A program made the position numbers and the translations under genes. Source: Streptomyces avermitilis MA-4680 = NBRC 14893 (lineage in GTDB: Bacteria > Actinomycetota > Actinomycetes > Streptomycetales > Streptomycetaceae). Taken from it: a stretch of DNA of 64,000 bases. Below, one piece after another: positions 26,097 through 35,638 of the stretch (its first letter is position 1; the number at the start of each line of letters is the position of its first letter). The DNA is taken from NCBI RefSeq assembly GCF_000009765.2, contig NC_003155.5, positions 7,440,001 through 7,504,000 of the forward strand, written 5' to 3'. The notes beneath the pieces are model-generated. The model ran no database searches. It saw nothing but the letters and a program-made list of their open reading frames with translations, and was not told the DNA's origin.

Positions 26097-27917
26097 TTAG
26101 AACACCGGCGAACCGTCCCGCGTCAGCTTCCAGTCCACCGACGCGAAGTCCTTCGGATCCAGCACACCCTTCGCGGTCACCCACTCCGCGATCCGGGTCC
26201 GGATCTCCGTCGACTCCGACCACAACTCAGCGGCCGACGCCACATACGGGAAGGCACCGCCCCCGTTCGCACGGTAGTTGTTCACCGCGAACACGAACTG
26301 CTGCGCATCATCCAGCGCCGCACCGTTGTACGTCAGGTTCTTGATCCGCGAACCCGCCGCCTGCGCGATGTCGATCTCGTACCCCAGACCCGACACATAG
26401 TCGTAGTTGTAGTCCGGCCGGTTGTTCGCGTTCGTCAGCTTCTCCGTGTCGACCACCGTGCCCGCCGCCGTCTGCACGAAATACTCCGCCGAGTACTCCA
26501 GGTACGCCCGCAGCTGCGCACCCGTCAGCAACTTCGCGACCAGCGTGTTGTCATACACATACAGACTCGACAGATCCCGGATCGTCACCTTCCCGGCCGG
26601 GATCTCCGACGTCCGCGAGAACGGCGACGCCTGCGCGATCACCGGCAACGACGCGTACTGCGTGCCCACCAGCGCCGCCCTGACGACATCCTCCTGAACC
26701 TTGGTGATCAGATCGATGATCGGGGCGTCCTTGTAGCGCGCCTCGACCGTCGTCAGCGTCTCCGTCGCCGTACCGACCACCTGGTTCACATACTTCACGA
26801 CCGTCGCATGCTCGTCCGACAGCAGCTTGGTGATCCGCGGGTCGTCCGCGACCGCGTTCGTGTTCCGCAGCGACGCGACCACCGACTCCACCTCCCACTT
26901 CCCCTTCTCGAACACCAACTCGAAGTCGAAGAGAGACAACCGCTCCGCGTAACACAACGGCTCCGACAGCACGACCGTCTTCCCGGTCTTCGCGTTCGTC
27001 ACCTTCAGCTCGGGAATCTCCACATGCGCGTGACCGACCAGAATCGCGTCGATCCCCGGCACCTGCTGCGCCACCAGCGCCGCCGAATTCTCGATGTACG
27101 GCAACTGATCACCGTACGACGACGTCCCGGACGACCCCGAGTGCGCCGACACGACGACGACATCCGCACCCATCGACCGCAGCTTCGGCACCCACTTCGC
27201 CGCCTGCTCCTCAAGCCCCGGGAACGTCAACTTGCCCTGCACATACGCCTTGTCCCAGATCGCGATACCCGGGTTCGTCAGCCCCAGCACAGCCACCTTC
27301 ACCGGCGGCGCACCCGGCACATGGAACTTCTTGATGAAGTACGGAGGGAACGCCGGCTTCAGCGTCTTCGCGTCCAGCGCGTTCGCACCCAGCAGCGGGA
27401 AACGGCACTGCGACTCGAACTTCCGCAGCGTCTCGATGCCGTAGTTGAACTCATGGTTGCCGAGCGCCACCGCGTCATACCCGATCGCGTTCATCGCCTG
27501 CGCCATCGGATGAACCGGACCACCCTTCGCGGTGATCGGGTCCACCTTCGCGTAGTAGTACGTCAGCGGCGTGCCCTGGATCGTGTCACCCGCGTCGAGC
27601 AGCAGGGTGTTGCAGCGGCCCTTCTCCTTGCGCACCTGGTCCACCAGAGTCGAAATCCGGGCCAACCCCTGCGCGTTCCCCGCCTTGTCGGAGTACTCCG
27701 CGTCCTTGAAGTAGTCCCAGTTGAAGACATGCCCATGCAGGTCCGTCGTGCCCATCACCGTCAGCGAATACCGCTTCGGACGCTTCCCGGCACCCTTCGC
27801 CGCCCCGCCCTTCACCTCCGCGGCCTGCGCCGCCGGAGCCGCGACCGCGCCGGTCAGCGCGACCCCCGCCCCGGTCACGGCCGACTTCTTCAAGAACTTC
27901 CGACGGTTCAACGGCAT
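26097..27917 (-). CDS. Tat-exported 5'-nucleotidase / 2',3'-cyclic phosphodiesterase
   Basis: A 606-aa secreted metallophosphoesterase. The twin-arginine signal NRRKFLKKS is followed by a hydrophobic stretch and APAAQAA. The N-terminal calcineurin-like domain shows MGTTDLHGHVFNWDY (metal ligands), LDAGDTIQG, LGNHEFNYG and VGHAHVEIP. The C-terminal 5'-nucleotidase domain (from about residue 370) binds the nucleoside, with NYRANGGGAFPYV. It should release phosphate and nucleosides outside the cell. ATG 27917 has GAGGAG upstream; the frame continues further up without an RBS. Confidence 0.93.
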   Translation of the reverse strand: MPLNRRKFLKKSAVTGAGVALTGAVAAPAAQAAEVKGGAAKGAGKRPKRYSLTVMGTTDLHGHVFNWDYFKDAEYSDKAGNAQGLARISTLVDQVRKEKGRCNTLLLDAGDTIQGTPLTYYYAKVDPITAKGGPVHPMAQAMNAIGYDAVALGNHEFNYGIETLRKFESQCRFPLLGANALDAKTLKPAFPPYFIKKFHVPGAPPVKVAVLGLTNPGIAIWDKAYVQGKLTFPGLEEQAAKWVPKLRSMGADVVVVSAHSGSSGTSSYGDQLPYIENSAALVAQQVPGIDAILVGHAHVEIPELKVTNAKTGKTVVLSEPLCYAERLSLFDFELVFEKGKWEVESVVASLRNTNAVADDPRITKLLSDEHATVVKYVNQVVGTATETLTTVEARYKDAPIIDLITKVQEDVVRAALVGTQYASLPVIAQASPFSRTSEIPAGKVTIRDLSSLYVYDNTLVAKLLTGAQLRAYLEYSAEYFVQTAAGTVVDTEKLTNANNRPDYNYDYVSGLGYEIDIAQAAGSRIKNLTYNGAALDDAQQFVFAVNNYRANGGGAFPYVASAAELWSESTEIRTRIAEWVTAKGVLDPKDFASVDWKLTRDGSPVF

Positions 27918-28054
27918 GTCTCGTACTCCTCGGGAAAGGCCAATGACGCGCGTAGATTCTGGCCCACCAGCCACACCCCCGAACAGCCCCCGCAGGTTGC
28001 GATCTGATGACCAGTAGCCACCCCACCGCACCCCCCAGTGACAGAGTGGGACGT

Positions 28055-28768
28055 ATGACCCCCACCGCGGAGGAACCCCGCCCCACAGGCCCCTACGGCA
28101 CCCCCGAAGCCCCCCGCATCGCCGTCCGCGGCGAAGCCCACCTCGAAGTCGACCCCGAGATCGCCCGCATAGGCATCACCGTCAGCGCCCGCGGCACCGA
28201 CAGACGCGACGCACTCACCGACCTCACCCGCCGCAACACCACCGCCCTCGACCTCGTCAAAACCTACGGGGAAGCCGTCGAGCGACTGGAAACCGGCGCC
28301 TTCTCCATCACCCCTGAACTCACCAAACACGGCCGCGGCGAACGCATCCGCGCCTACCACGGCCGCGTCCACATCACCGCCGAACTCACCGACTTCACCG
28401 CACTGGGCGAACTCACGACCCGACTGGCCGACCTCGACCTCACCCGCGTCGACGGCCCCTGGTGGGCCCTGCGCCCCGACTCACCCGCCCACCGCCAAGC
28501 CCGCCGGCAAGCAGTGCGCGAAGCCGTCCAGCGCGCCCGCGAATACGCCGACGCCCTCGGCACCACCCTCGCCGCCCTCGTCGAACTCGCCGACATCGGC
28601 GCCGACAACCTCCCGCCCTACCCTCCGGCCCCCGGCCGCGCCATGCGCTCCATGGCCTACGGCGCCGCCGCCCCCGAGGAAACCGCCCCCCTCGACCTCG
28701 AACCTCAACGCCAGAACGTCTACGCCCAGGTCAACGCTCGGTTCACCATGGTCCCGCCGCGGCTGTAG
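28055..28768 (+). CDS. SIMPL (DUF541) domain protein
   Basis: A 237-aa SIMPL/DUF541 protein. The domain opens IAVRGEAHLEVDPEIARIGITVSARGTDRRDAL and ends QNVYAQVNARFTM. Members form ring-like oligomers; their role is poorly known (the name comes from a mouse signalling protein). There is no signal peptide if ATG 28055 is used. A start at 28007 would add 16 residues. It is divergent from the nucleotidase with a 137-bp gap. Confidence 0.85.
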   Translation: MTPTAEEPRPTGPYGTPEAPRIAVRGEAHLEVDPEIARIGITVSARGTDRRDALTDLTRRNTTALDLVKTYGEAVERLETGAFSITPELTKHGRGERIRAYHGRVHITAELTDFTALGELTTRLADLDLTRVDGPWWALRPDSPAHRQARRQAVREAVQRAREYADALGTTLAALVELADIGADNLPPYPPAPGRAMRSMAYGAAAPEETAPLDLEPQRQNVYAQVNARFTMVPPRL

Positions 28769-28936
28769 CCGACGGCACACGGAACGCACTCGAAAACACG
28801 CCGAACGAACTCCGAAATGCTCATAGGAGCGGCCCGGCGCACAATTCAACAGTTGTCAATAGCCCTTTACCCAAAGGTTGTTGAGTAGTCATGCCCGACC
28901 AATTCTCTACCCGCCAGTAAGGCCTAGGCTCAAACC
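28769..28936 (+). promoter_or_regulatory. Upstream region of pyruvate kinase
   Basis: A 168-bp gap noticeably richer in A/T than its surroundings. It holds ACAACTGTTG-like and CCTTTACCCAAAGG palindromic elements around 28849-28880 and a likely promoter. Which protein binds is unknown. Confidence 0.45.
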
Positions 28937-30373
28937 ATGCGCCGAGCAAAGATCGTCTGTACTCTGGGCCCCGCCACCGACTCGTACGACCAGATCAAGG
29001 CACTGGTCGAGGCCGGAATGGACGTAGCCCGCTTCAACCTCAGCCACGGCACCTACGCCGAGCACGAGGAGCGTTACCAGCACGTCCGCAAGGCCTCCGA
29101 CGAGACCGGGCGCAGCGTCGGAGTCCTCGGCGACCTTCAAGGTCCGAAGATCCGCCTCGGCCGCTTCAACGAAGGACCCGTACTCCTTGAACGCGGCGAC
29201 ACCTTCACCATCACCGTCGAGGAAGGCGTCGAAGGCGACCGCCAGACCTGCGGCACCACCTACGCCGGCCTCGCCGCCGACGTCACTCCCGGTGAGCGCA
29301 TCCTCGTCGACGACGGCAAGGTCTGCCTCGAAGTCACCTCCGTCGACGGCCCCCGCGTCCACACCACCGTCGTCGAAGGCGGCATGGTCTCCGACCACAA
29401 GGGCCTGAACCTGCCCGGCGTGGCCGTCTCGGTCCCCGCCCTCTCCGACAAGGACGAGGCCGACCTCCGCTGGGCCCTCCGTCAGGGCTTCGACGTCATC
29501 GCGCTGTCCTTCGTACGCAGCGGCAAGGACATCAAGGACGTCCACCGGATCATGGACGAAGAAGGCCGCCGGCTCCCCGTCATCGCCAAGGTGGAAAAGC
29601 CCCAGGCCGTCGAGAACATCGACGACATCGTCGCCGCCTTCGACGGAATCATGGTCGCCCGCGGAGACCTCGGCGTGGAAATGCCGCTCGAACAGGTCCC
29701 GATCGTCCAGAAGCGCGCCATCAAACTCGCCAGGCGCAACGCGAAGCCGGTCATCGTCGCGACGCAGATGCTGGACTCCATGATCGACAACTCCCGCCCG
29801 ACCCGCGCGGAGGCCTCGGACGTCGCCAACGCCGTCATCGACGGCACCGACGCGGTGATGCTGTCCGGCGAGACGAGCGTGGGCAAGTACCCCGTCGAAA
29901 CGGTCCGCACCATGTCCCGCATCGTGGAAGCGGCGGAAGAGGACATCCTGGCCACGGGCCTGCCGCCGCTGACCGAACGCAACAAGCCCCGCACCCAGGG
30001 CGGCGCGGTGGCCCGCGCGGCGGCCGAGATGGGCGACTTCCTCGGCGCCAAGTTCCTGGTGGCGTTCACGCAGTCCGGAGACACGGTCCGCCGCCTCTCG
30101 CGCTACCGTTCCCCGATCCCGCTCCTGGCCTTCACCCCGATGCCGGCGACGCGCTCCCAGCTCAACCTGACATGGGGCGTGGAGACGTTCCTGGGCCCGC
30201 ACGTGGATTCGACGGACGCGATGGTGGACCAGGTCGACGAGCTGCTGCTCAAGTACGGCCGCTGCGAGAAGGGCGACGTGGTGGTCATCACGGCGGGCTC
30301 ACCCCCCGGCGTCTCGGGCTCGACGAACCTGGTCCGAGTCCACCACATCGGCGAGGACGACAGCCCCAAGTAG
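28937..30373 (+). CDS. pyk: Pyruvate kinase
   Basis: A 478-aa glycolytic enzyme that makes ATP and pyruvate from phosphoenolpyruvate and ADP. RRAKIVCTLGPATDS starts the barrel, MDVARFNLSHG and GDLQGPKIRLG are substrate-site segments, VIAKVEKPQAVENIDDI carries the catalytic Lys and metal Glu, and MVARGDLGVE is the second metal segment. The B domain (residues 70-165) and C-terminal allosteric domain are complete. Length is normal. It converges on the HTH-LAGLIDADG gene with only 11 bp between stops. Confidence 0.97.
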   Translation: MRRAKIVCTLGPATDSYDQIKALVEAGMDVARFNLSHGTYAEHEERYQHVRKASDETGRSVGVLGDLQGPKIRLGRFNEGPVLLERGDTFTITVEEGVEGDRQTCGTTYAGLAADVTPGERILVDDGKVCLEVTSVDGPRVHTTVVEGGMVSDHKGLNLPGVAVSVPALSDKDEADLRWALRQGFDVIALSFVRSGKDIKDVHRIMDEEGRRLPVIAKVEKPQAVENIDDIVAAFDGIMVARGDLGVEMPLEQVPIVQKRAIKLARRNAKPVIVATQMLDSMIDNSRPTRAEASDVANAVIDGTDAVMLSGETSVGKYPVETVRTMSRIVEAAEEDILATGLPPLTERNKPRTQGGAVARAAAEMGDFLGAKFLVAFTQSGDTVRRLSRYRSPIPLLAFTPMPATRSQLNLTWGVETFLGPHVDSTDAMVDQVDELLLKYGRCEKGDVVVITAGSPPGVSGSTNLVRVHHIGEDDSPK

Positions 30374-30384
30374 GGGCGGGACGA

Positions 30385-31164
30385 TCAGTACTTGGGGCCT
30401 ACGTGGGCGTCCATGAGGGCGACGGAGGCTTTGCGGGCGACGGAGATGTTGTACGGGTTTCCGTTGCGGGTGCAGTGCGTCCACTGGATGCCGAGCTGGT
30501 CGAGGGTGTCGGTGTAGAGCTGGCGGATGTCGTCGGACACATTGGTGAAGAAGTACCGCGGGTACTCGTAGCGTTTGCGCTCACCGCCGACGAGCCGGGT
30601 CGTCCAGTTGGTGATGCGGCACCCGTCGGAGTGGATGAGTCCGCGGATGAACTCCCACGGGTGGGCGTCGACGATCTCCTGCTGCCAGGCTTCGAGGACG
30701 ATGGGGCGCTCGTGCTTCTTGCCGGGGCCATGCTGCGGGAACATGCAGGTCCAGTGCTTGGTGTAGGACTTCACCTCGACGCAGCCCGGCTTGTAGCGCT
30801 GCTTGACACTCGGCAGCGGCATCACCTTGCGCATGGCCTCTTCGGCGGCTGTAATCAGCCCCGTCTGCATTGCGTTGCAGAAGACAGACAGGTGGTGCTG
30901 CTTGCGCTTCGAGATGATGTGTCCATCACCGAGATAGAGGCCTAGTAGGTAGGCGTACGCAGCATGGTCGAACTCGCGGCCCGTGCAGTGGGGGCAGTCG
31001 GTTGGCTGCTCATAGGCTTCGCCGCGTGCTCTGCGATCCTCGCTACGCCACCAGCCGACCGTCCCTCGTGGAACGTTGAGGCGCTCCGCGACTATGCGGT
31101 TGGGGATGCCTTGGCGCATGAGTGCGACAGCGTGAGCGCGAATCGAAGGGCTGTGCTGTTCCAT
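30385..31164 (-). CDS. HTH plus LAGLIDADG-endonuclease-fold protein
   Basis: A 259-aa protein. Residues 1-45 form a helix-turn-helix (AHAVALMRQGIPNRIVAERLNVPRGTVGWW) like resolvase/transposase or sigma-like HTHs. A CPHC pair follows. Two LAGLIDADG-type helices are clear: YLLGLYLGDGHI near residue 72 and FIRGLIHSDGCRI near residue 171, each with the Asp expected to bind metal. It could be a free-standing homing endonuclease or a regulator derived from one (WhiA has the same two folds in the opposite order). Codon use is less GC-biased than in neighbours, which suggests transfer. It sits 106 bp from a tRNA gene. ATG 31164 is chosen over a start 11 codons upstream. Confidence 0.85.
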   Translation of the reverse strand: MEQHSPSIRAHAVALMRQGIPNRIVAERLNVPRGTVGWWRSEDRRARGEAYEQPTDCPHCTGREFDHAAYAYLLGLYLGDGHIISKRKQHHLSVFCNAMQTGLITAAEEAMRKVMPLPSVKQRYKPGCVEVKSYTKHWTCMFPQHGPGKKHERPIVLEAWQQEIVDAHPWEFIRGLIHSDGCRITNWTTRLVGGERKRYEYPRYFFTNVSDDIRQLYTDTLDQLGIQWTHCTRNGNPYNISVARKASVALMDAHVGPKY

Positions 31165-31270
31165 GCGGCCACTCTGCGTCACCGGTCGTGACCTCATGCG
31201 CCAAAAAGCGGATGTTCACGAGAACGAGAACATCCGCTTCTGATTGCGACCTTGGAATCGAAGGAAAAGT

Positions 31271-31342
31271 GCCCCGAGTCGGATTCGAACCGACGCTGTC
31301 GGTGGTTTGAGCACCGTGTCTCTACCGCTGGACTACCGGGGC
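31271..31342 (-). tRNA. tRNA-Leu (anticodon CAA), class I body
   Basis: The minus strand folds into a full cloverleaf of 72 nt: acceptor GCCCCGG with TCGGGGC, D stem GTC/GAC, anticodon stem CGGTG/CACCG with loop CTCAAAC, and T arm GTCGG-TTCGAAT-CCGAC. The anticodon CAA (genomic 31307-31309) reads the Leu codon TTG. The next base gives discriminator A73; CCA is not encoded. The variable loop is only five nucleotides (ACAGC), whereas bacterial tRNA-Leu is class II with a long arm. Identity is therefore by anticodon only. Confidence 0.9.
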
Positions 31343-31443
31343 TTCCTGTAAAACAAAGGATGGCGGTCACCCGCCGTGCCCCCACCTTACCGCAGCTAGG
31401 TAGGCTCTTGGGAGCAGTACCCGCCCCTGAACGAGGAGCCCCC

Positions 31444-32100
31444 GTGACCGCCCCCGAGTCGCCCCAGCCCGTAGACGCGCCCGACGACGACAAGTCGCAC
31501 GTGCCTCCGCTGACGACCCGTGTCGTCATCGCCGAGGACGAGGCGCTCATTCGTCTCGACCTCAAAGAGATGCTCGAGGAAGAGGGCTACACCGTCGTGG
31601 GGGAGGCGGGTGACGGCGAGCAGGCCGTGGAGCTCGCCCGCGAGCACCGCCCCGACCTCGTCATCCTCGATGTGAAGATGCCCAAGCTCGACGGCATCTC
31701 GGCCGCCGAGAAGATCGCCGAGGAGAGCATCGCGCCCGTCCTCATGCTCACCGCGTTCTCCCAGCGCGACCTGGTCGAGCGGGCGCGTGACGCCGGCGCG
31801 ATGGCGTATCTGGTGAAGCCGTTCAGCAAGAGCGACGTCGTGCCGGCGATCGAGATGGCCGTGTCGCGCTTCGCGGAACTGAAGGCGCTGGAGCAGGAGA
31901 TCGTCGATCTCACGCAGCGTCTGGAGACCCGGAAGCTGGTGGACCGTGCGAAGTCCGTTCTGCAGACGCAGTACGGGCTGACCGAGCCCGCCGCCTTCCG
32001 CTGGATTCAGAAGACCTCCATGGACCGTCGTATGTCCATGCAGCAGGTCGCCGAGGCGGTCATCGAGGACGCCGAGGAGAAGAAGTCCGCGAAGGGCTGA
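31444..32100 (+). CDS. pdtaR: Response regulator with ANTAR RNA-binding domain
   Basis: A 218-aa PdtaR/AmiR-type antiterminator. The receiver domain has VVIAEDEALIRLDL, phospho-Asp in LVILDVKMPKLDG, Thr in MLTAFS and Lys in LVKPFSKSD. A coiled coil leads into the ANTAR domain (TRKLVDRAKSVLQTQYGLTEPAAFRWIQKTSMDRRMSMQQVA), which binds dual stem-loops in RNA. The partner kinase PdtaS is not in the window. GTG 31444 is chosen from the family N-terminus; a longer frame reads back through the tRNA. A strong terminator follows. Confidence 0.93.
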   Translation: MTAPESPQPVDAPDDDKSHVPPLTTRVVIAEDEALIRLDLKEMLEEEGYTVVGEAGDGEQAVELAREHRPDLVILDVKMPKLDGISAAEKIAEESIAPVLMLTAFSQRDLVERARDAGAMAYLVKPFSKSDVVPAIEMAVSRFAELKALEQEIVDLTQRLETRKLVDRAKSVLQTQYGLTEPAAFRWIQKTSMDRRMSMQQVAEAVIEDAEEKKSAKG

Positions 32101-32125
32101 GCCCGTCCCGCAGCCGTACATCAAG

Positions 32126-32162
32126 GGAGGCCCGCACCCGGGAACATGGGGTGCGGGCCTCC
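32126..32162. terminator. Hairpin after pdtaR, shared with livF
   Basis: A 14-bp perfect stem (GGAGGCCCGCACCC / GGGTGCGGGCCTCC) with a 9-nt loop between two convergent genes. It should end transcription from both sides. Confidence 0.85.
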
Positions 32163-32203
32163 TCGTATGCCCGTAGGGGCGGGGCGGGGCGGGCGTGCCG
32201 GGC

Positions 32204-32916
32204 TCAGTCCTCGCCCAGGTACGCCTTGCGCACGGACTCGTCGTGCAGCAGGTCCTGTCCGGTGCCGGAGAGGACGATGTTGCCGATCTCCATGACGTGG
32301 CCCTGGTCGGCGAGTGAGAGCGCCGCCTGGGCGTTCTGTTCGACGAGGAGGATCGTCGTGCCCTGGGACTTGAGCTCGGCGATGGTGGCCATGATCTTCT
32401 GCATCATGATGGGCGAGAGTCCCATGGAGGGCTCGTCGAGCATGAGCAGTTTGGGCTGGGACATCAGGGCCCGGCCCATGGCCAGCATCTGCTGTTCGCC
32501 GCCCGAGAGGGTTCCGGCGGCCTGCTTCCTGCGTTCCCCGAGGATGGGGAAGAGGTCGTAGGCGCGCTGGATGTCCTTCTCGATGCCGGGCTTGTCCTTG
32601 CGGAGGAACGCTCCGAGCTGGAGGTTCTCGGCGATGGTCAGGCGCGGGAAGATGTGCCGGCCCTCGGGGGAGTGGGCCAGGCCCAGGGCGACGATCTTGT
32701 GGGCGGGGACGCTGGTGAGCGGTTGGCCGTCGAAGACGATGCGGCCGCCGGTCGGCTTGAGCAGGCCGGAGAGGGTGCGCAGGGTGGTCGTCTTGCCAGC
32801 GCCGTTGGTGCCGATGAGGGTGACGACCTGGCCCGCTTCGACGCTGAAGGAGATGCCCTTGACGGCTTCGATCTTGCCGTAGGAGACCCTGAGGTCCTCG
32901 ACCTCGAGCAGTGCGG

Positions 32917-32920
<4 letters not shown>
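32204..32920 (-). CDS. livF: Branched-chain amino-acid ABC transporter ATPase
   Basis: A 238-aa LivF-type ATPase. Walker A is GTNGAGKTT, the signature LSGGEQQMLAMGRAL, Walker B LLMLDEPSMGLSP. Last gene of the liv operon; its GTG overlaps the livG stop by four bases. With LivG it drives uptake of Leu/Ile/Val or related amides and urea-like solutes. Confidence 0.94.
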
Positions 32921-33857
<937 letters not shown>

Positions 33858-33861
<4 letters not shown>

Positions 33862-35633
33862 GCCCCTGCCTTCGTGACGCCGACGGTGGGTTCGGTCAGG
33901 CGTTGTTCCGGTACGTCGATCTGGTCGGTCTCGTGGAATTCGAGCTGGCGGCGGCGGTTGGCGATGATGCCTTCGGGGCGGAAGCGCATGAGGAGGACGA
34001 GCGCGATGCCGAAGGCGAGGAGCTGGTACTCCTTCAGGAAGGAGAGCTTCTCGGGGATGAGGTAGAGCAGGGTGGCGCCGAGGATGGGGCCGTTGACGGT
34101 GCCCATGCCGCCGAGGACGACCGCGGCGAGCAGGAAGGCGGAGTTCGGGGGCACGGAGCCGGCGAACTGGTACGGCGCCGGGTTGACGCTGTAGCCGACG
34201 TGGGCGCTGACCGTACCGGCGAGGCCGGCGAGGGAGGCGCCGAGGGCGAAGGCGATGAGTTTGACGCGGAAGCCGTTGATGCCCATGGCGGTGGCGGCGG
34301 TCTCGTCCTCGCGGATGGCGATCCAGGAGCGGCCGATGCGGGAGTCCGAGGCCCTGGTGAAGACCAGCACCACGAGTGCGGTGATGATCAGCATCAGGAA
34401 GAAGTAGTTCGCGAAGCGGCCCACGGTGAAGGAGCCGACGTCGTGGGAGATCCCGAGGTTGAATCCGAAGATTTCGAGGTCGGGGATCCGGGAGATGCCG
34501 TTGGGGCCGTTGGTGAGGTTGGGTCCGGAGGAGCCGTCGAGGCTGTTGACGGCGATGCGGAAGATCTCACCGAAGCCGAGGGTGACGATGGCGAGGTAGT
34601 CGCCGCGCAGCCGGAGCGTCGGGGCGCCGATGAGGACGCCGAAGACGAGTGAGGCTCCCATGCCGGTCAGTGCCGCTGCCCAGAAGGGGAACTGGACGCC
34701 GGCGAAGCGGGAGAACTCGGAGCCGGAGACGAGGGCGGCGGCGTAGGCGCCGACGCCGAGGAAGGCGACGTATCCGAGGTCGAGGAGTCCGGTGAGGCCG
34801 ACGACGATGTTGAGGCCGAGGGCGACGGTTCCGACGATCAGGATGTTCACGCCGAGGTTGGCGTTGTGGTCGTCGCTCTGGGTGAAGGGGAAGATCGCGG
34901 CGGCGAGGAAGGCCAGGGTGGTGGCGAATCCTTTGTGCTGGGCGTTGATCGTGGAGAACCGGTCGAGGAGGCCGGCGGCGAAGAGTGCCCAGGCGCCGAA
35001 GACGACGAGGAAGAGGAAGCCGATGAAGGTTTCGCTCTCGTCGTCGTTCACGCCGATGCCGTAGGTGAAGACGATCAGGGCGAGGAGGGTGGCGAGGGTG
35101 ATGACGAGGCGCTGGACCCAGGGGGCGAGTTCGCCGGCGGGCGGGATGTTCTCCGCCTTGGCGAGGTAGTCGCGCCAGGTGCCGCCCGGGGTGGGGAGGG
35201 CGAGGGCGCCGAGGAGGGCGATGAGGGAGGCGGCCATGGCGACGTAGGCGCCGGGGTCGAGGTTGGCGAGGCCGCCGAGGTCGACCGCGATGGCGATGCC
35301 GGTGTACCAGCAGACGGTGAAGGCGGAGGCCGCGGCGAGGGCGATGGGGGAGGCGGCGTTCGCGGGGTTGGCCCAGCGCAGGGCGGGGATGTCCCAGCGG
35401 GTGAGGCCGAGGAGGAGGGTGATGACGGCGCCGACGATGGCGAGGGTCTGGAGGCCCGCGGGGTAGCCGTAGACGGTGAGGTCACCGGGGAAGGCGGCGG
35501 TCCAGGTCCAGGACATGAAGGCGCTGGCGATGGTGGCGAGGGCGCCGATGACGATGAGGAGGCGGGCGGCGGCCTGGGGGAGCGGGATGAGGCCGGCCGC
35601 GGTCTTCTCGGTGCTGGTGGCGGGGGTGGTCAT
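33858..35633 (-). CDS. livM: Branched-chain amino-acid ABC transporter permease
   Basis: A 591-aa permease, longer than usual LivM (about 300-450). The C-terminal 320 residues are the LivM core with GLTGLLDLGYVAFLGVGAYAAAL and the EAA-like loop near SRIGRSWIAIREDETAATAMGIN. The N-terminal 250 residues add four or five extra membrane segments (LLIVIGALATIASAFMSW and following). ATG 35633 has AGGG about nine bases upstream; GTG 35642 would overlap the livH stop by four bases. Confidence 0.9.
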
Positions 35634-35638
35634 GGTGA

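Noticed and set aside
31271..31342. Group I intron in the tRNA, with the LAGLIDADG gene as its ORF
   Set aside because: The tRNA is continuous and folds without interruption; the protein gene lies outside it.
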